Positions 1 to 9,656 are shown, counted from the first letter of the stretch. The stretch: 64,000 nt of DNA from Microvirga sp. VF16 (GCF_016864375.1 NZ_CP069355.1:186001-250000); one strand, 5' to 3'. The notes: generated by a model from the letters alone, not told the origin. Program-made: numbers and translations.

Positions 1-285
1 GCCGGTGAGCTTGCCGACATAGGTGAGCGCCTGCTCGACCTGGGCCTTCAGCTCCGGCGGATAGGAGCGGCCGTGGTCGTAGTAATAGGTGCAGACTTCC
101 GTCGTGATGGTGAAGCCCGGAGGCACCGGCAGGCCTAAGTTGGACATCTCGGCCAGATTGGCCCCCTTGCCACCGAGCAGGTTCTTCACCCCCGCCTGGC
201 CCTCAGCCTTGCCGTCCCCGAAGGTATAGACCCACTGGGTTGTTGTGCGGCTATCCTGCCAAGAAAAGAGATTTTGATTATCCAC
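1..285 (-). CDS. ppdK: Pyruvate phosphate dikinase, N-terminal part (gene runs off the window)
   Basis: The first 95 residues of pyruvate phosphate dikinase, the cytosolic enzyme that interconverts pyruvate and phosphoenolpyruvate using ATP and phosphate. The translation has the family's opening block: WVYTFGDGKA, then LLGGKGANLAEM (start of the ATP-grasp nucleotide-binding domain), then GLPVPPGFTITTEVC. I place the start at a GTG (283-285) because GGAG lies 7 bases upstream; no ATG fits the family alignment. This GTG overlaps the last codons of citrate synthase by 8 bases in another frame, so the two are probably translationally coupled. The 3' part lies outside the window. The family call is firm; the start codon is an inference. 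Confidence 0.9.
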   Translation of the reverse strand, partial: MDNQNLFSWQDSRTTTQWVYTFGDGKAEGQAGVKNLLGGKGANLAEMSNLGLPVPPGFTITTEVCTYYYDHGRSYPPELKAQVEQALTYVGKLTG

Positions 286-1570
286 GAAGGGTCTCCAGAA
301 TGTACGGGCGCTGAGATGATCCGGTGTAGAGCTGGCGCGGGCGGCCGATGCGCTGGGACGGGTCTTCGATCATCTCGCTCCACTGGGCGATCCAGCCGAC
401 CGTGCGGGCCAGTGCGAACAGCACCGTGAACATCGAGGTCGGGAAGCCCATCGCCTTCAGCGTGATGCCGGAATAGAAGTCGATGTTCGGGTAGAGCTTC
501 TTCTCGACGAAGTACTCGTCCTTGAGCGCGATCTGCTCGAGCTCCACGGCCACATCGAGGAGCGGATCGTCCTTGATGCCGAGTTCGTTCAGCACCTCAT
601 GGGTGGTCTTCTGCATGATGCGGGCGCGCGGGTCGTAGTTCTTGTAGACCCGGTGGCCGAAGCCCATGAGACGGAACGGGTCGTTCTTGTCCTTCGCCTT
701 GGCGATGTATTCCGGAATGCGATCCGGCGTGCCGATTTCCTCCAGCATCTTCAGCGCCGCTTCGTTGGCGCCGCCGTGAGCCGGTCCCCACAGGCAGGCG
801 ATGCCGGCCGCAATGCAGGCAAACGGGTTGGCACCCGAGGAGCCAGCCAGACGCACGGTCGAGGTCGAGGCGTTCTGCTCGTGATCGGCGTGCAGAATGA
901 AGATCCGGTCGAGAGCGCGCGAGAGCACCGGGTTGACCTTGTACTCTTCCGCCGGCACCGCGAAGCACATGCGCAGGAAGTTGGACGAATAGTCCAGATC
1001 GTTCTGCGGATACACGAAGGGCTGGCCGATGGAGTACTTGTAGGCCATCGCAGCGAGCGTCGGCATCTTGGCGATCATGCGCATGGACGCGATCATGCGC
1101 TGGTGCGGATCCGAGATGTCGGTGGAGTCGTGGTAGAAGGCCGAAAGGGCGCCGACGCAGGCGACCATGATCGCCATCGGGTGCGCATCGCGGCGGAAGC
1201 CGGTGAAGAACCGGTTCATCTGGTCGTGCACCATGGTGTGGCGCGTGACGCGGTAGTCGAAATCGGCCTTCTGGGCCGCGGTCGGCAGCTCTCCGTAGAG
1301 CAGCAGATAGCAGGTCTCGAGGAAGTCACCGTGCTCGGCGAGCTGGTCGATCGGATAACCGCGATAGAGCAGGATGCCCTTGTCGCCATCGATATAGGTG
1401 ATCTTCGACTCGGTCGCCGCCGTCGAGGTGAAGCCGGGATCGTAAGTGAACATCCCGGTCTGGCCGTAGAGTTTCGAGATGTCGATGACGCTCGGGCCAA
1501 TGGTGCCTTCTTTGACCGGCAGTTCCACGGACTTGTTGTCGACTGTGAGTGTGCTGGCAGTGTCAAGCAT
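278..1570 (-). CDS. gltA: Citrate synthase (type II, hexameric family)
   Basis: Condenses oxaloacetate and acetyl-CoA to citrate at the entry of the TCA cycle, in the cytosol. At 430 residues it has the usual length of proteobacterial GltA. Visible landmarks are FILHADHEQNAST (about 225-236), WGPAHGGANE with catalytic His265, GFGHRVYKNYDPRA with His306, and NIDFYSG with the likely catalytic Asp near 363. The start is an ATG at 1570 and the protein aligns with the family from its first residues. It is immediately upstream of, and overlaps, ppdK on the same strand, linking TCA entry with PEP/pyruvate interconversion. Nothing looks damaged. Confidence 0.97.
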   Translation of the reverse strand: MLDTASTLTVDNKSVELPVKEGTIGPSVIDISKLYGQTGMFTYDPGFTSTAATESKITYIDGDKGILLYRGYPIDQLAEHGDFLETCYLLLYGELPTAAQKADFDYRVTRHTMVHDQMNRFFTGFRRDAHPMAIMVACVGALSAFYHDSTDISDPHQRMIASMRMIAKMPTLAAMAYKYSIGQPFVYPQNDLDYSSNFLRMCFAVPAEEYKVNPVLSRALDRIFILHADHEQNASTSTVRLAGSSGANPFACIAAGIACLWGPAHGGANEAALKMLEEIGTPDRIPEYIAKAKDKNDPFRLMGFGHRVYKNYDPRARIMQKTTHEVLNELGIKDDPLLDVAVELEQIALKDEYFVEKKLYPNIDFYSGITLKAMGFPTSMFTVLFALARTVGWIAQWSEMIEDPSQRIGRPRQLYTGSSQRPYILETLRG

Positions 1571-2206
1571 GGATCAGTCCTGTATGGATCGAGGGTCAAC
1601 CGTGGCGACAAGGAGACTGGAATAGGCTCGTTGAACTCAAGGGTAACCACAGCCGTCATCGAATGGGCACTTCACCAGTCCGGCTGCGCGGTGCCGTGTA
1701 GGTGAGATAACCGTCTGCGTGCTCTGGGCCGAGATTTGTCATTGAGTCAGGGTCGAAGCTCGTGCGGATATCGCTGACACTGCCGCATACTGAGACATGT
1801 CGATGGCAGGATCATCCTAGCGGACGGTCTCAATGCCATAGGCGGCGGCCATCACGAACTGGAGGTCTTGAGGGCGCCAATGCTGCAGTCCCGCGAGATG
1901 ATCCGGTCCGGAAGGAGTTTGGTCAGGAAGCCCAAGGTACCGACCCCCTGCCAGGAGCAGCCTGCGCCTGGGGTTGTATTGCGCGACGCGTGACACTCCT
2001 CTGAATCCGAAAAAGGGGCTCGCTGCGGCGATGCCGAGCGAGCCTAAGTTTGGGAGGACCGTCCCAGAGGACATCTCCCTGCCAGAGGGAGACAAGATGG
2101 CCGGAACGGAGGCCACCTCCTCCGCTGCCGGCGTGGCCGACAGGGAGACCGGCGCAAGCCCCTGGCCTGCGATTCACAAGATTGAAGACAATTCCGCCAG
2201 ACATGC
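1571..2206. other. Intergenic stretch upstream of gltA with no recognised gene
   Basis: About 640 bases between gltA and a small hypothetical gene. Short open frames occur on both strands but none has a convincing ribosome-binding site or a family I recognise. It should hold the gltA promoter near 1600-1700; I could not point to clear -35/-10 boxes. Confidence 0.5.
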
Positions 2207-2638
2207 TCAAGCGCGCATCCCTCGGTCGCCGTGAGGTCTGAGGCGAGTCGCCGCAGCTACGGCATCAGCCTTTAGTGCTGTCTCATCTATCCTTTTGGCT
2301 TCGCAGATGAGCTCGGCAGCAGCGGCCAGTTCAGCTTCGTTGAACTCGAAGCACCCGCAGCTATCGATGATTGTGTGGGCGGTATGGGAGTATACCTCCA
2401 GCCAAAATGAAGGGATATGACGCCGCGTGTCTTCCATCTGCGTCAGCTCTGTCAGACGCACCTCCACTGATCCGAAGTTCGCCACCGTTGCTGTTCTCGC
2501 GCCGTTGACCTGGTCCGGCATAGCGGCCAGCTGCACGTAAGCGAGGAGGATGTTTTGTTCGAGCTGATCTGGCTCAAGGAGCAGGGCATTGGAGAGGCTG
2601 GGAGAGAACATTGGATAGAACGATTTGCGCCGCGCCAT
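2207..2638 (-). CDS. Hypothetical protein, 143 aa
   Basis: A small soluble protein I do not recognise. It begins MARRKSFYPMFSPSLSN, has no membrane segment or signal peptide, and contains a segment resembling a regular helix rich in Glu and Ala (FNEAELAAAAELICEAKR) near the C-terminus. The start is chosen at ATG 2636-2638 because AAGGAG lies 6 bases upstream; a TTG further upstream (2653) would swallow that site. It lies 136 bases downstream of gabD on the same strand, so it may be read through from gabD, but no functional link can be shown. Codon use looks normal, so it is probably a real gene. Confidence 0.6.
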   Translation of the reverse strand: MARRKSFYPMFSPSLSNALLLEPDQLEQNILLAYVQLAAMPDQVNGARTATVANFGSVEVRLTELTQMEDTRRHIPSFWLEVYSHTAHTIIDSCGCFEFNEAELAAAAELICEAKRIDETALKADAVAAATRLRPHGDRGMRA

Positions 2639-2774
2639 TGGAGTCTCCTTCAAGCCGCGTTGGAGCGGCCGCCGTTCAGAGCGATCTTGAACTCGGCCTA
2701 AGTCTTGGCCACGATCTCTTCGACCGCCACTCCATCAACCAGATTGATCAGGGCATGCCTTTTGTGACTGGTGC

Positions 2775-4262
2775 CTATATTCCACTAAGGCAGATGTACT
2801 TGATTTCGAGGAAGCCCTCGATGCCATACTTGGAGCCTTCCCGACCGAGACCGGATTGCTTGACCCCGCCAAACGGTGCCATCTCAGTGGTCATAAGACC
2901 TGTGTTCACCCCAACCATGCCGCTCTCGAGCGCCTCCGCCACGCGCCAGACGCGCGCCATGTCCCGGGCATAGAAATACGCCGCCAGCCCGAACTCCGAG
3001 TCGTTCGCCATCGCGATCACCTCCGCCTCGTCCGTGAACGATATGATCGGCGCCAGCGGCGCAAACGTCTCCTCCTTGGTCACCGTCATCGCTTGCGTCA
3101 CCCCGGTCATCACCGTCGGCTCGAAGAACGTGCTGCCGAGGTCCGAGCGCTTGCCGCCCACCACCAGCGTGCCGCCCTTGGCCAACACGTCGGCGACATG
3201 CTCCTCCATCTTGGCCACGGCGCGCTCGTCGATCAGCGGCCCCATGCTCACCCCGGCCTCGGTGCCGCGGCCGAGCTTGAGCGCCTTGGCCTTGGCGGCA
3301 AGCTTGGCGGCGAAGGCCTCGGCCACGCCTGCCTGCACGTAGATGCGGTTGGCGCAGACGCAGGTCTGGCCGGCATTGCGGAACTTCGACGCCATCGCGC
3401 CCTCGACCGCCGCGTCGAGATCGGCATCGTCGAACACGATGAACGGCGCGTTGCCGCCGAGCTCGAGCGACAGCCGCTTGATGCCGTCGGCCGCCTCCTT
3501 CATCAGCCAGCGCCCGACCCCGGTCGAGCCGGTGAACGTGATCTTGGCCACCTTCGGGTTGTGGCAGAACTCCTCGCCGATCGGCTTGGCCTCGCCGGTG
3601 ATCACCGAGAACGCGCCCTTCGGCACCCCGGCCCGCTCGGCCAGCACGGCGAGCGCCAGGGCCGAGAGCGGGGTTTGCGCGGCGGGCTTCAGCACCATGG
3701 TGCAGCCGGCGGCGAGCGCCGGGCCGACCTTGCGGGTGATCATGCCATTGGGGAAGTTCCACGGCGTGATCGCGGCGCAGACCCCGACCGGCTGCTTCAA
3801 GACCACGATGCGCTGGGACGGTGTGGCGCCGGGAATGACGTCGCCGTCGATGCGCTTGGCCTCTTCGGCAAACCACTCGATATAGGCCGCATTCGAGATC
3901 ACCTCGGCCTTGGCCTCAGGGAGCGGCTTGCCCTGCTCGGTGGTGAGGATCAGCGCCAGATCGTCGGCATGGGCGAGGATCAGATCGTACCACTTGCGCA
4001 GGATCTGGCTGCGCTCCTTGGCCGTGCGCTTCGCCCAGTCCTTCTGCACCGCATGGGCCTTGTCGATGGCGCGCCGCGCCGCCTCGGGACCAAGGTCGGG
4101 CACGCTCAGGATCAGCGCGCCGTCGAAGGGATCGGTGACGGGAATGGTCCGGCCGTCCGGGGCATCGATCCACTCCCCTGCCACATAGGCTTGCCCTACC
4201 AGAAGCGACGGATCCTTTAGCCCGATAGTGCGGCGATCGGTTGGTTTATGGTGGGCTGTCAT
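2775..4262 (-). CDS. gabD: NAD(P)-dependent succinate-semialdehyde dehydrogenase
   Basis: Oxidises succinate semialdehyde to succinate, the last step of GABA catabolism, in the cytosol. The 495-residue length and order match class I aldehyde dehydrogenases: an N-terminal Rossmann cofactor domain with ITPWNFPNGMITRK (about 156-169) and FTGSTGVG (about 243-250), catalytic base Glu267 in LELGGN, and catalytic Cys301 in GQTCVCANR. The start ATG has GGAG 7 bases upstream. It follows gabT on the same strand with a 119-base gap, so the two probably form a unit. Its third-position GC is visibly higher than in gabT and the genes to the right, suggesting the two have different histories. Related activity on 4-aminobutanal or glutarate semialdehyde cannot be excluded. 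Confidence 0.93.
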   Translation of the reverse strand: MTAHHKPTDRRTIGLKDPSLLVGQAYVAGEWIDAPDGRTIPVTDPFDGALILSVPDLGPEAARRAIDKAHAVQKDWAKRTAKERSQILRKWYDLILAHADDLALILTTEQGKPLPEAKAEVISNAAYIEWFAEEAKRIDGDVIPGATPSQRIVVLKQPVGVCAAITPWNFPNGMITRKVGPALAAGCTMVLKPAAQTPLSALALAVLAERAGVPKGAFSVITGEAKPIGEEFCHNPKVAKITFTGSTGVGRWLMKEAADGIKRLSLELGGNAPFIVFDDADLDAAVEGAMASKFRNAGQTCVCANRIYVQAGVAEAFAAKLAAKAKALKLGRGTEAGVSMGPLIDERAVAKMEEHVADVLAKGGTLVVGGKRSDLGSTFFEPTVMTGVTQAMTVTKEETFAPLAPIISFTDEAEVIAMANDSEFGLAAYFYARDMARVWRVAEALESGMVGVNTGLMTTEMAPFGGVKQSGLGREGSKYGIEGFLEIKYICLSGI

Positions 4263-4381
4263 CGGAAGGCTCCACGAATAGTACGAAATAGGTGTAACGA
4301 CGTGCCGACGGCTCTGCTGAACCGATGCTCAGGGTTAGCTGCGCGACGAAGCTCGGAAGTAGCCGCCCCTATACCAGCGCT

Positions 4382-5659
4382 TTAGGCTGCGAGAGCCTGC
4401 TCCAAAATTGCAAGCCCCTCATCGACAATCGTGTCCTCTGCGGTCAGCGGCACCAGAATCCGGATAGTGTTCGCATTGGTACCGCACGACAGAAGGATCA
4501 ACCCGCTCTCGTAAGCGCGCTGCACCACGCGCTTTGTAGCTGCGGCATCAGGCTCGCTACTGACGCTGTCCTTCACGATGTCGAACGCCACCATCGCACC
4601 AGGGCCGCGAACATCGGCAATCGGTAGCAGATCATTCCTTCCCTGAAGCCGCTCCAGCCAATTACGCAGGCGCTGGCCGATCAACTCGGCACGCTCGAGC
4701 AACCGCTCCTCTTCGAATACGTCAAGAACAGCCAAAGCGGCGGCGCAGGCGAGCGGGTTGCCCGCATAGGTGCCGCCCAGACCGCCTGGGTCGGCCGCAT
4801 CCATGATCGGAGCCTTACCAATGACGCCAGAGAGAGGGAAACCGCCTGCCAGGCTCTTAGCCACACAGATCAGGTCGGGAGATACATCGTAGTGTTCCAT
4901 CGCGAACATCTTGCCGGTCCGGCCAAAGCCCGTCTGCACCTCATCGGCAATGAGAACAATGCCATTCTCGTCACAAACGCGTCGTAAGGCACGCATGAGC
5001 GCGGGGGGGACCTGGTGGAAGCCGCCCTCCCCCTGCACGGGTTCAACAATGATCGCAGCAATCCGCGACGGATCGGCATCGGCCTTAAAGATGAAGTTCA
5101 AGTACTTCAGCGCATCTTCAATAGAAACGCCATTCTGGACAGTCGGGAACGGCACATGCCAGACCTCTGGCATCGCCGGCCCTAGTCCCTTCTTGTAAGG
5201 CACGACCTTGCCTGTCAGAGCCGAGGCCATGATCGTGCGGCCATGGAAGCCGCCGGTGAAGGCGATTACACCCGAGCGACCTGTTGCGGCGCGAGCGATC
5301 TTCACGGCGTTCTCGGTCGCCTCAGCGCCAGTGGTGAAAAAAACCGACTTGAGCGGACCCGAGATCGGAGCCAGGGCATTGAGCCGTTCGGCTAAGGCAA
5401 TGTAAGGCTCGTACATGACCACCTGAAAACAGGTATGAGTAAAGCGCTCCATCTGCTGCTGGACTGCAGCGATGATCTTGGGGTGACAATGACCGGTGTT
5501 CACTACGGCAATGCCGCCAGCGAAGTCGACATAGCGCTTGCCCTCGACATCCCACAGCTCCGAATTGCGCGCGCGCGTGGCTGAGAGGGGTGTTGAGTGC
5601 CCGACACCGCGAACAACAGCGGCATTGCGGCGAGTTAGAAGATCGGCGTTCGTTGTCAT
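4382..5659 (-). CDS. gabT: 4-aminobutyrate aminotransferase (class III PLP aminotransferase)
   Basis: Transfers the amino group of GABA to 2-oxoglutarate, giving succinate semialdehyde and glutamate; GabD next door takes the product. The 425-residue sequence has FFTTGAEATENAVKIAR (about 107-123), FTGGFHGRT (PLP ring stacking), the Asp-containing IADEVQTGFGRTG (about 238-249), and the PLP Schiff-base lysine Lys268 in CVAKSLAGGFPLSG, the same number as in E. coli GabT. The order LysR-gabT-gabD on one strand suggests local control by the LysR protein. The catabolic cluster to its right could deliver GABA, which fits its placement. Some members of the family act on 5-aminovalerate or putrescine, so substrate range is inferred. 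Confidence 0.9.
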   Translation of the reverse strand: MTTNADLLTRRNAAVVRGVGHSTPLSATRARNSELWDVEGKRYVDFAGGIAVVNTGHCHPKIIAAVQQQMERFTHTCFQVVMYEPYIALAERLNALAPISGPLKSVFFTTGAEATENAVKIARAATGRSGVIAFTGGFHGRTIMASALTGKVVPYKKGLGPAMPEVWHVPFPTVQNGVSIEDALKYLNFIFKADADPSRIAAIIVEPVQGEGGFHQVPPALMRALRRVCDENGIVLIADEVQTGFGRTGKMFAMEHYDVSPDLICVAKSLAGGFPLSGVIGKAPIMDAADPGGLGGTYAGNPLACAAALAVLDVFEEERLLERAELIGQRLRNWLERLQGRNDLLPIADVRGPGAMVAFDIVKDSVSSEPDAAATKRVVQRAYESGLILLSCGTNANTIRILVPLTAEDTIVDEGLAILEQALAA

Positions 5660-5717
5660 GGGGCTATCTCAAGTGTTGATGACACCGAAACTAAATCAAT
5701 GCCGCCCCACCAAACCA

Positions 5718-6644
5718 TCAGCTATTTGTCAGCATTGATGCATTTGAGGCATCAGTCCCGCCATCCTCGCGTAATATGCTTTTGAGCCAGGTGTGCAACA
5801 CCTTCATCGCTGGGTCTCGCCAATGCCCCTGAGGCGCAATCAGGTAATATCCACCTAGCCGGACATCAGACGCTATGACCTCCACAAGACGGCCCGCTCG
5901 TAGATCGTCCTCCACTAAGAGTCTATTCGCAAGCGCTACACCCTGGCCGAGGCGGGCCGCCTCAATGGCCAGATGCGCATGCCACAAGCGTGGCCCGCGG
6001 AGGGGAGGTATTTCCCCAAGGCCCATTTGCCGGAGATAACGCTCCCATTGCTGGGTAGACTCTTCATGCAGCAGTGGGAGGCTAAGCAGGTCGCACGGGC
6101 CGGTGATGGCAGGGTATCGAACTCGAAGTGAAGGACTGGCGACTGCAAGGACTTGAGGCCGCGCGAGCAGCTCAGCCCTCACACTCGATTTTTCTTCAAG
6201 CTCGTCTATATAAACAATCTCAGCGTCTGCTTCCGCACGCGTGAAGTCTGGCCGCGAAAGCGTCGGTTGTAAGATAATCTCAGAGGTCTTGAGGTGTCTC
6301 TGCAATTCAGGCAGGCGGGGCAAGAGGCACCGGTTCGCAATGCCCGGGATACACCAAATGTGCAGACTTTCACGTTGGATGGGTCTGGCGTCGTGAACAG
6401 CTTGGCGTAAAAGATCGAACGCCCGGGTGAGTTGGGCATGAAACGCTTCACCGGACTTTGTAAGAGCTAATCCACGCCCGTGAGGTTCGACCAGATCGAT
6501 GCCAATATCGCTCTGCAGGTTTTGCAGATGCCGCGATATCACGGTCGGGCTGACGGCTAACTCCTCTCCGGCAGCCCGCACACTGCGGGTTCGTCCCACG
6601 ACTTCGAAGGCTCGCAGCGCACTCAGGGAAGGCAGACGTGTCAT
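5718..6644 (-). CDS. LysR-family transcriptional regulator (GcvA-like)
   Basis: A DNA-binding regulator of 308 residues. The N-terminal winged helix-turn-helix (about 5-65) contains LSALRAFEVVGRTRSVRAAG and SPTVISRHLQNLQSDIG, the pattern of GcvA-type LysR proteins. The remainder is the ligand-binding domain. It lies 58 bases upstream of gabT on the same strand, which is unusual for LysR regulators (normally divergent) and suggests it is co-transcribed with gabT-gabD. The ligand may be GABA or a precursor, but this is inferred from position alone. The start is ATG 6644; an upstream in-frame GTG (6650) has no better ribosome-binding site. Confidence 0.85.
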   Translation of the reverse strand: MTRLPSLSALRAFEVVGRTRSVRAAGEELAVSPTVISRHLQNLQSDIGIDLVEPHGRGLALTKSGEAFHAQLTRAFDLLRQAVHDARPIQRESLHIWCIPGIANRCLLPRLPELQRHLKTSEIILQPTLSRPDFTRAEADAEIVYIDELEEKSSVRAELLARPQVLAVASPSLRVRYPAITGPCDLLSLPLLHEESTQQWERYLRQMGLGEIPPLRGPRLWHAHLAIEAARLGQGVALANRLLVEDDLRAGRLVEVIASDVRLGGYYLIAPQGHWRDPAMKVLHTWLKSILREDGGTDASNASMLTNS

Positions 6645-6928
6645 AATCACTGGCCCAACACTGTACGATGCTCCCGCCTTCCGTGATGGCCCGATCTCAT
6701 TCGCACGGAGCAGGCAAGACTGTGGCGCTTCTGAGCATCATTGATTAACCGGCCAAAGTGTGTCGATGCGCACTAATCGTCTCACTAGCGCTGACGGCGG
6801 ACACTAGAGTCGTGCGACCCATCAACGGCTAATGAAACGCCGTCGGCTCGACCCTTATCCAGTTCATACCCGGCGACCGCCCAGTTTACTTCCAGGCCGC
6901 AGGATATGCCCGGGATGCTCTGAATGGA

Positions 6929-8200
6929 TCATCCACCATAATAATCTTCGGTGAATGTCTTGGGAGAGTTCCCAGTTTTTACATCATCGATCGCATTCCT
7001 CAGATCAGTGATGAAGGCCTCAACATGCTCACCGTGAGTGTAGTTGAGCAAGATATTGATACCTACAACGGGTTTTGCCAATGAGGCGAATCGCCAGCCT
7101 CGATCCATCAGGCCCTGACGCACCGCTCGCATGTCGATACCTTTTGCCGCCCCGATTCCAACGATTCCAGCGTGCGGCTCGCCAAGAAGGCAGACCTCAT
7201 CCATTTGTGCTACCGCTCCAATGATAGCGCGGCGTGCTTCGATGATCTTTTGAGTTCGCTGCCGGTAGCCCGCCCGACCCATATAATTCATGACAGCCCA
7301 TGCGGAAGCAACCGCTCCGCCTGGTCGGGATCCTGAGATTGTCGGTGTACCAAATTGGCCTGTGGGCCAATCCTCAACCACGAAGCGATGGTATTGCTCA
7401 TGCTGCTTGTCCGACAGAAGAACAAGCGACGCGCCACGACTTGTGTAGCCGTATTTGTGAAGATCGACGGACATGGACCGTACGCCTTTCACAGAAAAGT
7501 CGAACGCCGGAATATCCTCAATCTCTCTAGCGAAAGGCAGGAAAAAGCCTCCAACACACGCATCAACATGGAGCCAAAGGTTATAAGCCTGAGCAAGCTC
7601 CGCAAGCTGCGTGATGGGATCGATGCACCCGACCGGATAGGCCGGCGCCGATCCGACAATCATGATCGTATTCTCCGTGATATGCTTGCGCATCGTCTCA
7701 ACGTCAACCTGAAAGGACGAGGTTGGTGGCAGTCGTACCACCTTCAAACCCATCAGGTCGGCTGCCTTGTTGAAGGCGGGATGACATGTATACCCGACGA
7801 CGATTTCGGGTACCGACTTGGTGGGCCGCTCCGACCGCGCCCAACCTCGAGCGGCCTTCACTGCCAAAATGATACTTTCTGTGCCGCCTGAGGTGATTGT
7901 CCCTCCCGCACCGCTCGGCGCTCTAAGCAATTCAAGCGCCATTGCGACGACGCCGGCCGACATTTGCGCAAGGCTAGGATAAAGCAGCTTTTGATAGAGC
8001 AGATTGTCGCCATGGAATGCCGCATAAGTCTCTCGGGCGATCCTAAAGACATCGTCACCGGCATAATACGCCGCCTTCATATTATGCGGATCATTCCAGA
8101 CAAAATCGTTCTTTCGCAACTCGCCAAGGCGGTGGACGAGCTCCGATTCGGCCAAGCCATTTTCCGCGAAACGCAAATTGTCAGCAGCCTCAACTACCAT
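6929..8200 (-). CDS. PLP-dependent group II-type decarboxylase/lyase (sphingosine-phosphate-lyase-like), copy A
   Basis: A fold-type I PLP enzyme of the family holding glutamate/tyrosine decarboxylases (MfnA-like) and sphingosine-1-phosphate lyase. Visible motifs are TSGGTESI (about 103-110), LHVDACVGGF with the PLP-nitrogen Asp, and the Schiff-base lysine Lys249 in VDLHKYGYTSRGAS. SADxHKYGxAxKGxS-type motifs are typical of sphingosine-phosphate-lyase-like members, so the substrate cannot be read off. Start: two adjacent ATGs occur at 8203 and 8200; I choose 8200 because GGAGG lies 6 bases upstream. It sits with an amidase, a ureohydrolase and an amino-acid ABC importer. A paralogue at 17970-19214 is also beside a ureohydrolase, so the pair probably act in sequence. 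Confidence 0.85.
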   Translation of the reverse strand: MVVEAADNLRFAENGLAESELVHRLGELRKNDFVWNDPHNMKAAYYAGDDVFRIARETYAAFHGDNLLYQKLLYPSLAQMSAGVVAMALELLRAPSGAGGTITSGGTESIILAVKAARGWARSERPTKSVPEIVVGYTCHPAFNKAADLMGLKVVRLPPTSSFQVDVETMRKHITENTIMIVGSAPAYPVGCIDPITQLAELAQAYNLWLHVDACVGGFFLPFAREIEDIPAFDFSVKGVRSMSVDLHKYGYTSRGASLVLLSDKQHEQYHRFVVEDWPTGQFGTPTISGSRPGGAVASAWAVMNYMGRAGYRQRTQKIIEARRAIIGAVAQMDEVCLLGEPHAGIVGIGAAKGIDMRAVRQGLMDRGWRFASLAKPVVGINILLNYTHGEHVEAFITDLRNAIDDVKTGNSPKTFTEDYYGG

Positions 8201-8279
8201 CATCACCCTCCCTCGCATGCAATTACTGTAACTATGTAACTATCTTCGATCGAGCCAAACGGAGATAAACCGTCCGTGC

Positions 8280-9656
8280 TTATCCAAGCCCTCGCGCTCT
8301 GAACGTATTCTCAACGGCATGTGCGATAGCGAGGACCCGCCGGTCTTCACCGTTCTTCGCCATCATTAAGAAGCCGACTGGAAGCTCTCCCATGGGCTGG
8401 CACGGAACGGTTGCCGCGCAGCAATCGAAGAAGTTCGCCGGTTCATTATTCCGGCCAATCATCTGCTCGACCCGTGCCGCTTGCTCTGGATCCGAAAGCG
8501 TTGAAATTAGAGGTGCAACTACGGGAACCGTCGGCATTACCACTGCATGAAACCGGGATATGATATCGTGCGCGTCGAGCACTACTTTACGTCGGAATGC
8601 CAAGGCCTCAGTACGGTCCTGCGGCGAAATCGAGCGACCCGATAGTATGACCTCCAACGGTCTTGGCTCGATCAACTGACCGTTTTCCTCCGCGAAACGC
8701 CCGTGATTGGCGTACATTTCGCTGCGCGTGAATATCGTATAGACTTTCCGCCAATCCCGACGCTGAAGCTCGGCCCATGTGAATTCTGTAACCGTTGCTC
8801 CAGCCTCTCTTAAGACCCGAAGAGCATTCTCGAAGGCCGACGCGACCGAAGGATCCAGGTCGTCGAGCACGAGATCCTGAAGAACACCCAACGAAACCCC
8901 TTGAAGCGGATATTCGGGGAGTGGCCGCCATGTTTCGGCAGCGAGAACCGCATCCATGATCGCGCAACATTCGACAGAACGAGCAATCGGACCGAGTGTG
9001 TCAAGTGTCGTTGAAAGCGGTAGGACGCCTCTCGTAGAAACCCGTCCTTCTGAAGGTTTGAAGCCAACTAGGCCGCACAGAGCAGCTGGACCTCTGATTG
9101 ACCCGCCAGTGTCTGAGCCAAGTGCAGCCACCATAGAGCCATCGGCAACCGCAGCTGCGGCGCCCGAGGACGATCCTCCAACGAGGCGAGACGGGTCACG
9201 CGGATTGGTCGGCGTGCCAAAAACCTCGTTGAACCCAGTGTTTGCGCACGCAAACTCTGACATATTCGATTTTCCGACGATGATCGCTCCGGCTGCTCGC
9301 AGGTGCGCCACGCAGTCTGCATCTCGTTGAGCAGGCAGCGCATTGCTAAGTGATCCTGAGCCGGCCTGCGTGATGTCGCCTCGAACGTCACAATTGTCCT
9401 TTACGACGATCGGCATGCCAGCAAGCAAGGACGGCGCAAGCACACCCTGGTCCTGCAACCGGTCTTCGTAGCGGGCAGCAGCAAGTGCCTCTTCGCGCCA
9501 CACTCTTGTAAGCGCGTGGCTACCGGCACTTCTTAAGGCTTCGGCGCGATTAAGTGCCCGCTCGACCAGGTCTGCTGATTTCAGAGTATCCGAGCTACGT
9601 GCCTGTGCGAGCGCAGCTATCGTGTCGGATGGCCGGAGGGGCGTCTGAATCGTCAT
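8280..9656 (-). CDS. Amidase (amidase signature family)
   Basis: A 458-residue hydrolase of the amidase signature family (indoleacetamide hydrolase, AtzF and GatA relatives) that cleaves a carboxamide to acid and ammonia. The Ser-cisSer-Lys triad is visible: Lys86 in IVVKDNCDV, the serine cluster 162-164 in GGSSSGAAAAVADG, and nucleophile Ser186 in GSDTGGSIRGP. The start ATG has GGAAGA upstream. It lies between the decarboxylase (79 bases downstream) and the ureohydrolase (152 bases upstream) on the same strand, so it may hydrolyse an amide intermediate or product such as 4-guanidinobutyramide. That substrate is only an inference. A wrecked second copy lies at about 20.9-21.6 kb. Confidence 0.88.
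   Translation of the reverse strand: MTIQTPLRPSDTIAALAQARSSDTLKSADLVERALNRAEALRSAGSHALTRVWREEALAAARYEDRLQDQGVLAPSLLAGMPIVVKDNCDVRGDITQAGSGSLSNALPAQRDADCVAHLRAAGAIIVGKSNMSEFACANTGFNEVFGTPTNPRDPSRLVGGSSSGAAAAVADGSMVAALGSDTGGSIRGPAALCGLVGFKPSEGRVSTRGVLPLSTTLDTLGPIARSVECCAIMDAVLAAETWRPLPEYPLQGVSLGVLQDLVLDDLDPSVASAFENALRVLREAGATVTEFTWAELQRRDWRKVYTIFTRSEMYANHGRFAEENGQLIEPRPLEVILSGRSISPQDRTEALAFRRKVVLDAHDIISRFHAVVMPTVPVVAPLISTLSDPEQAARVEQMIGRNNEPANFFDCCAATVPCQPMGELPVGFLMMAKNGEDRRVLAIAHAVENTFRARGLG

Noticed and set aside
599..1705. Long plus-strand open frame antisense to gltA
   Set aside because: Mirror frame of a GC-rich gene; low-complexity Arg/His-rich product and no start site, while the minus-strand gene is a clear citrate synthase.
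2856..4220. Long plus-strand open frame antisense to gabD
   Set aside because: Shadow of gabD caused by GC-rich third positions; no family resemblance.
8280..9656. Amidase as allophanate hydrolase for urea use
   Set aside because: No urea carboxylase or urease gene accompanies it in the window, so there is no support beyond family resemblance.
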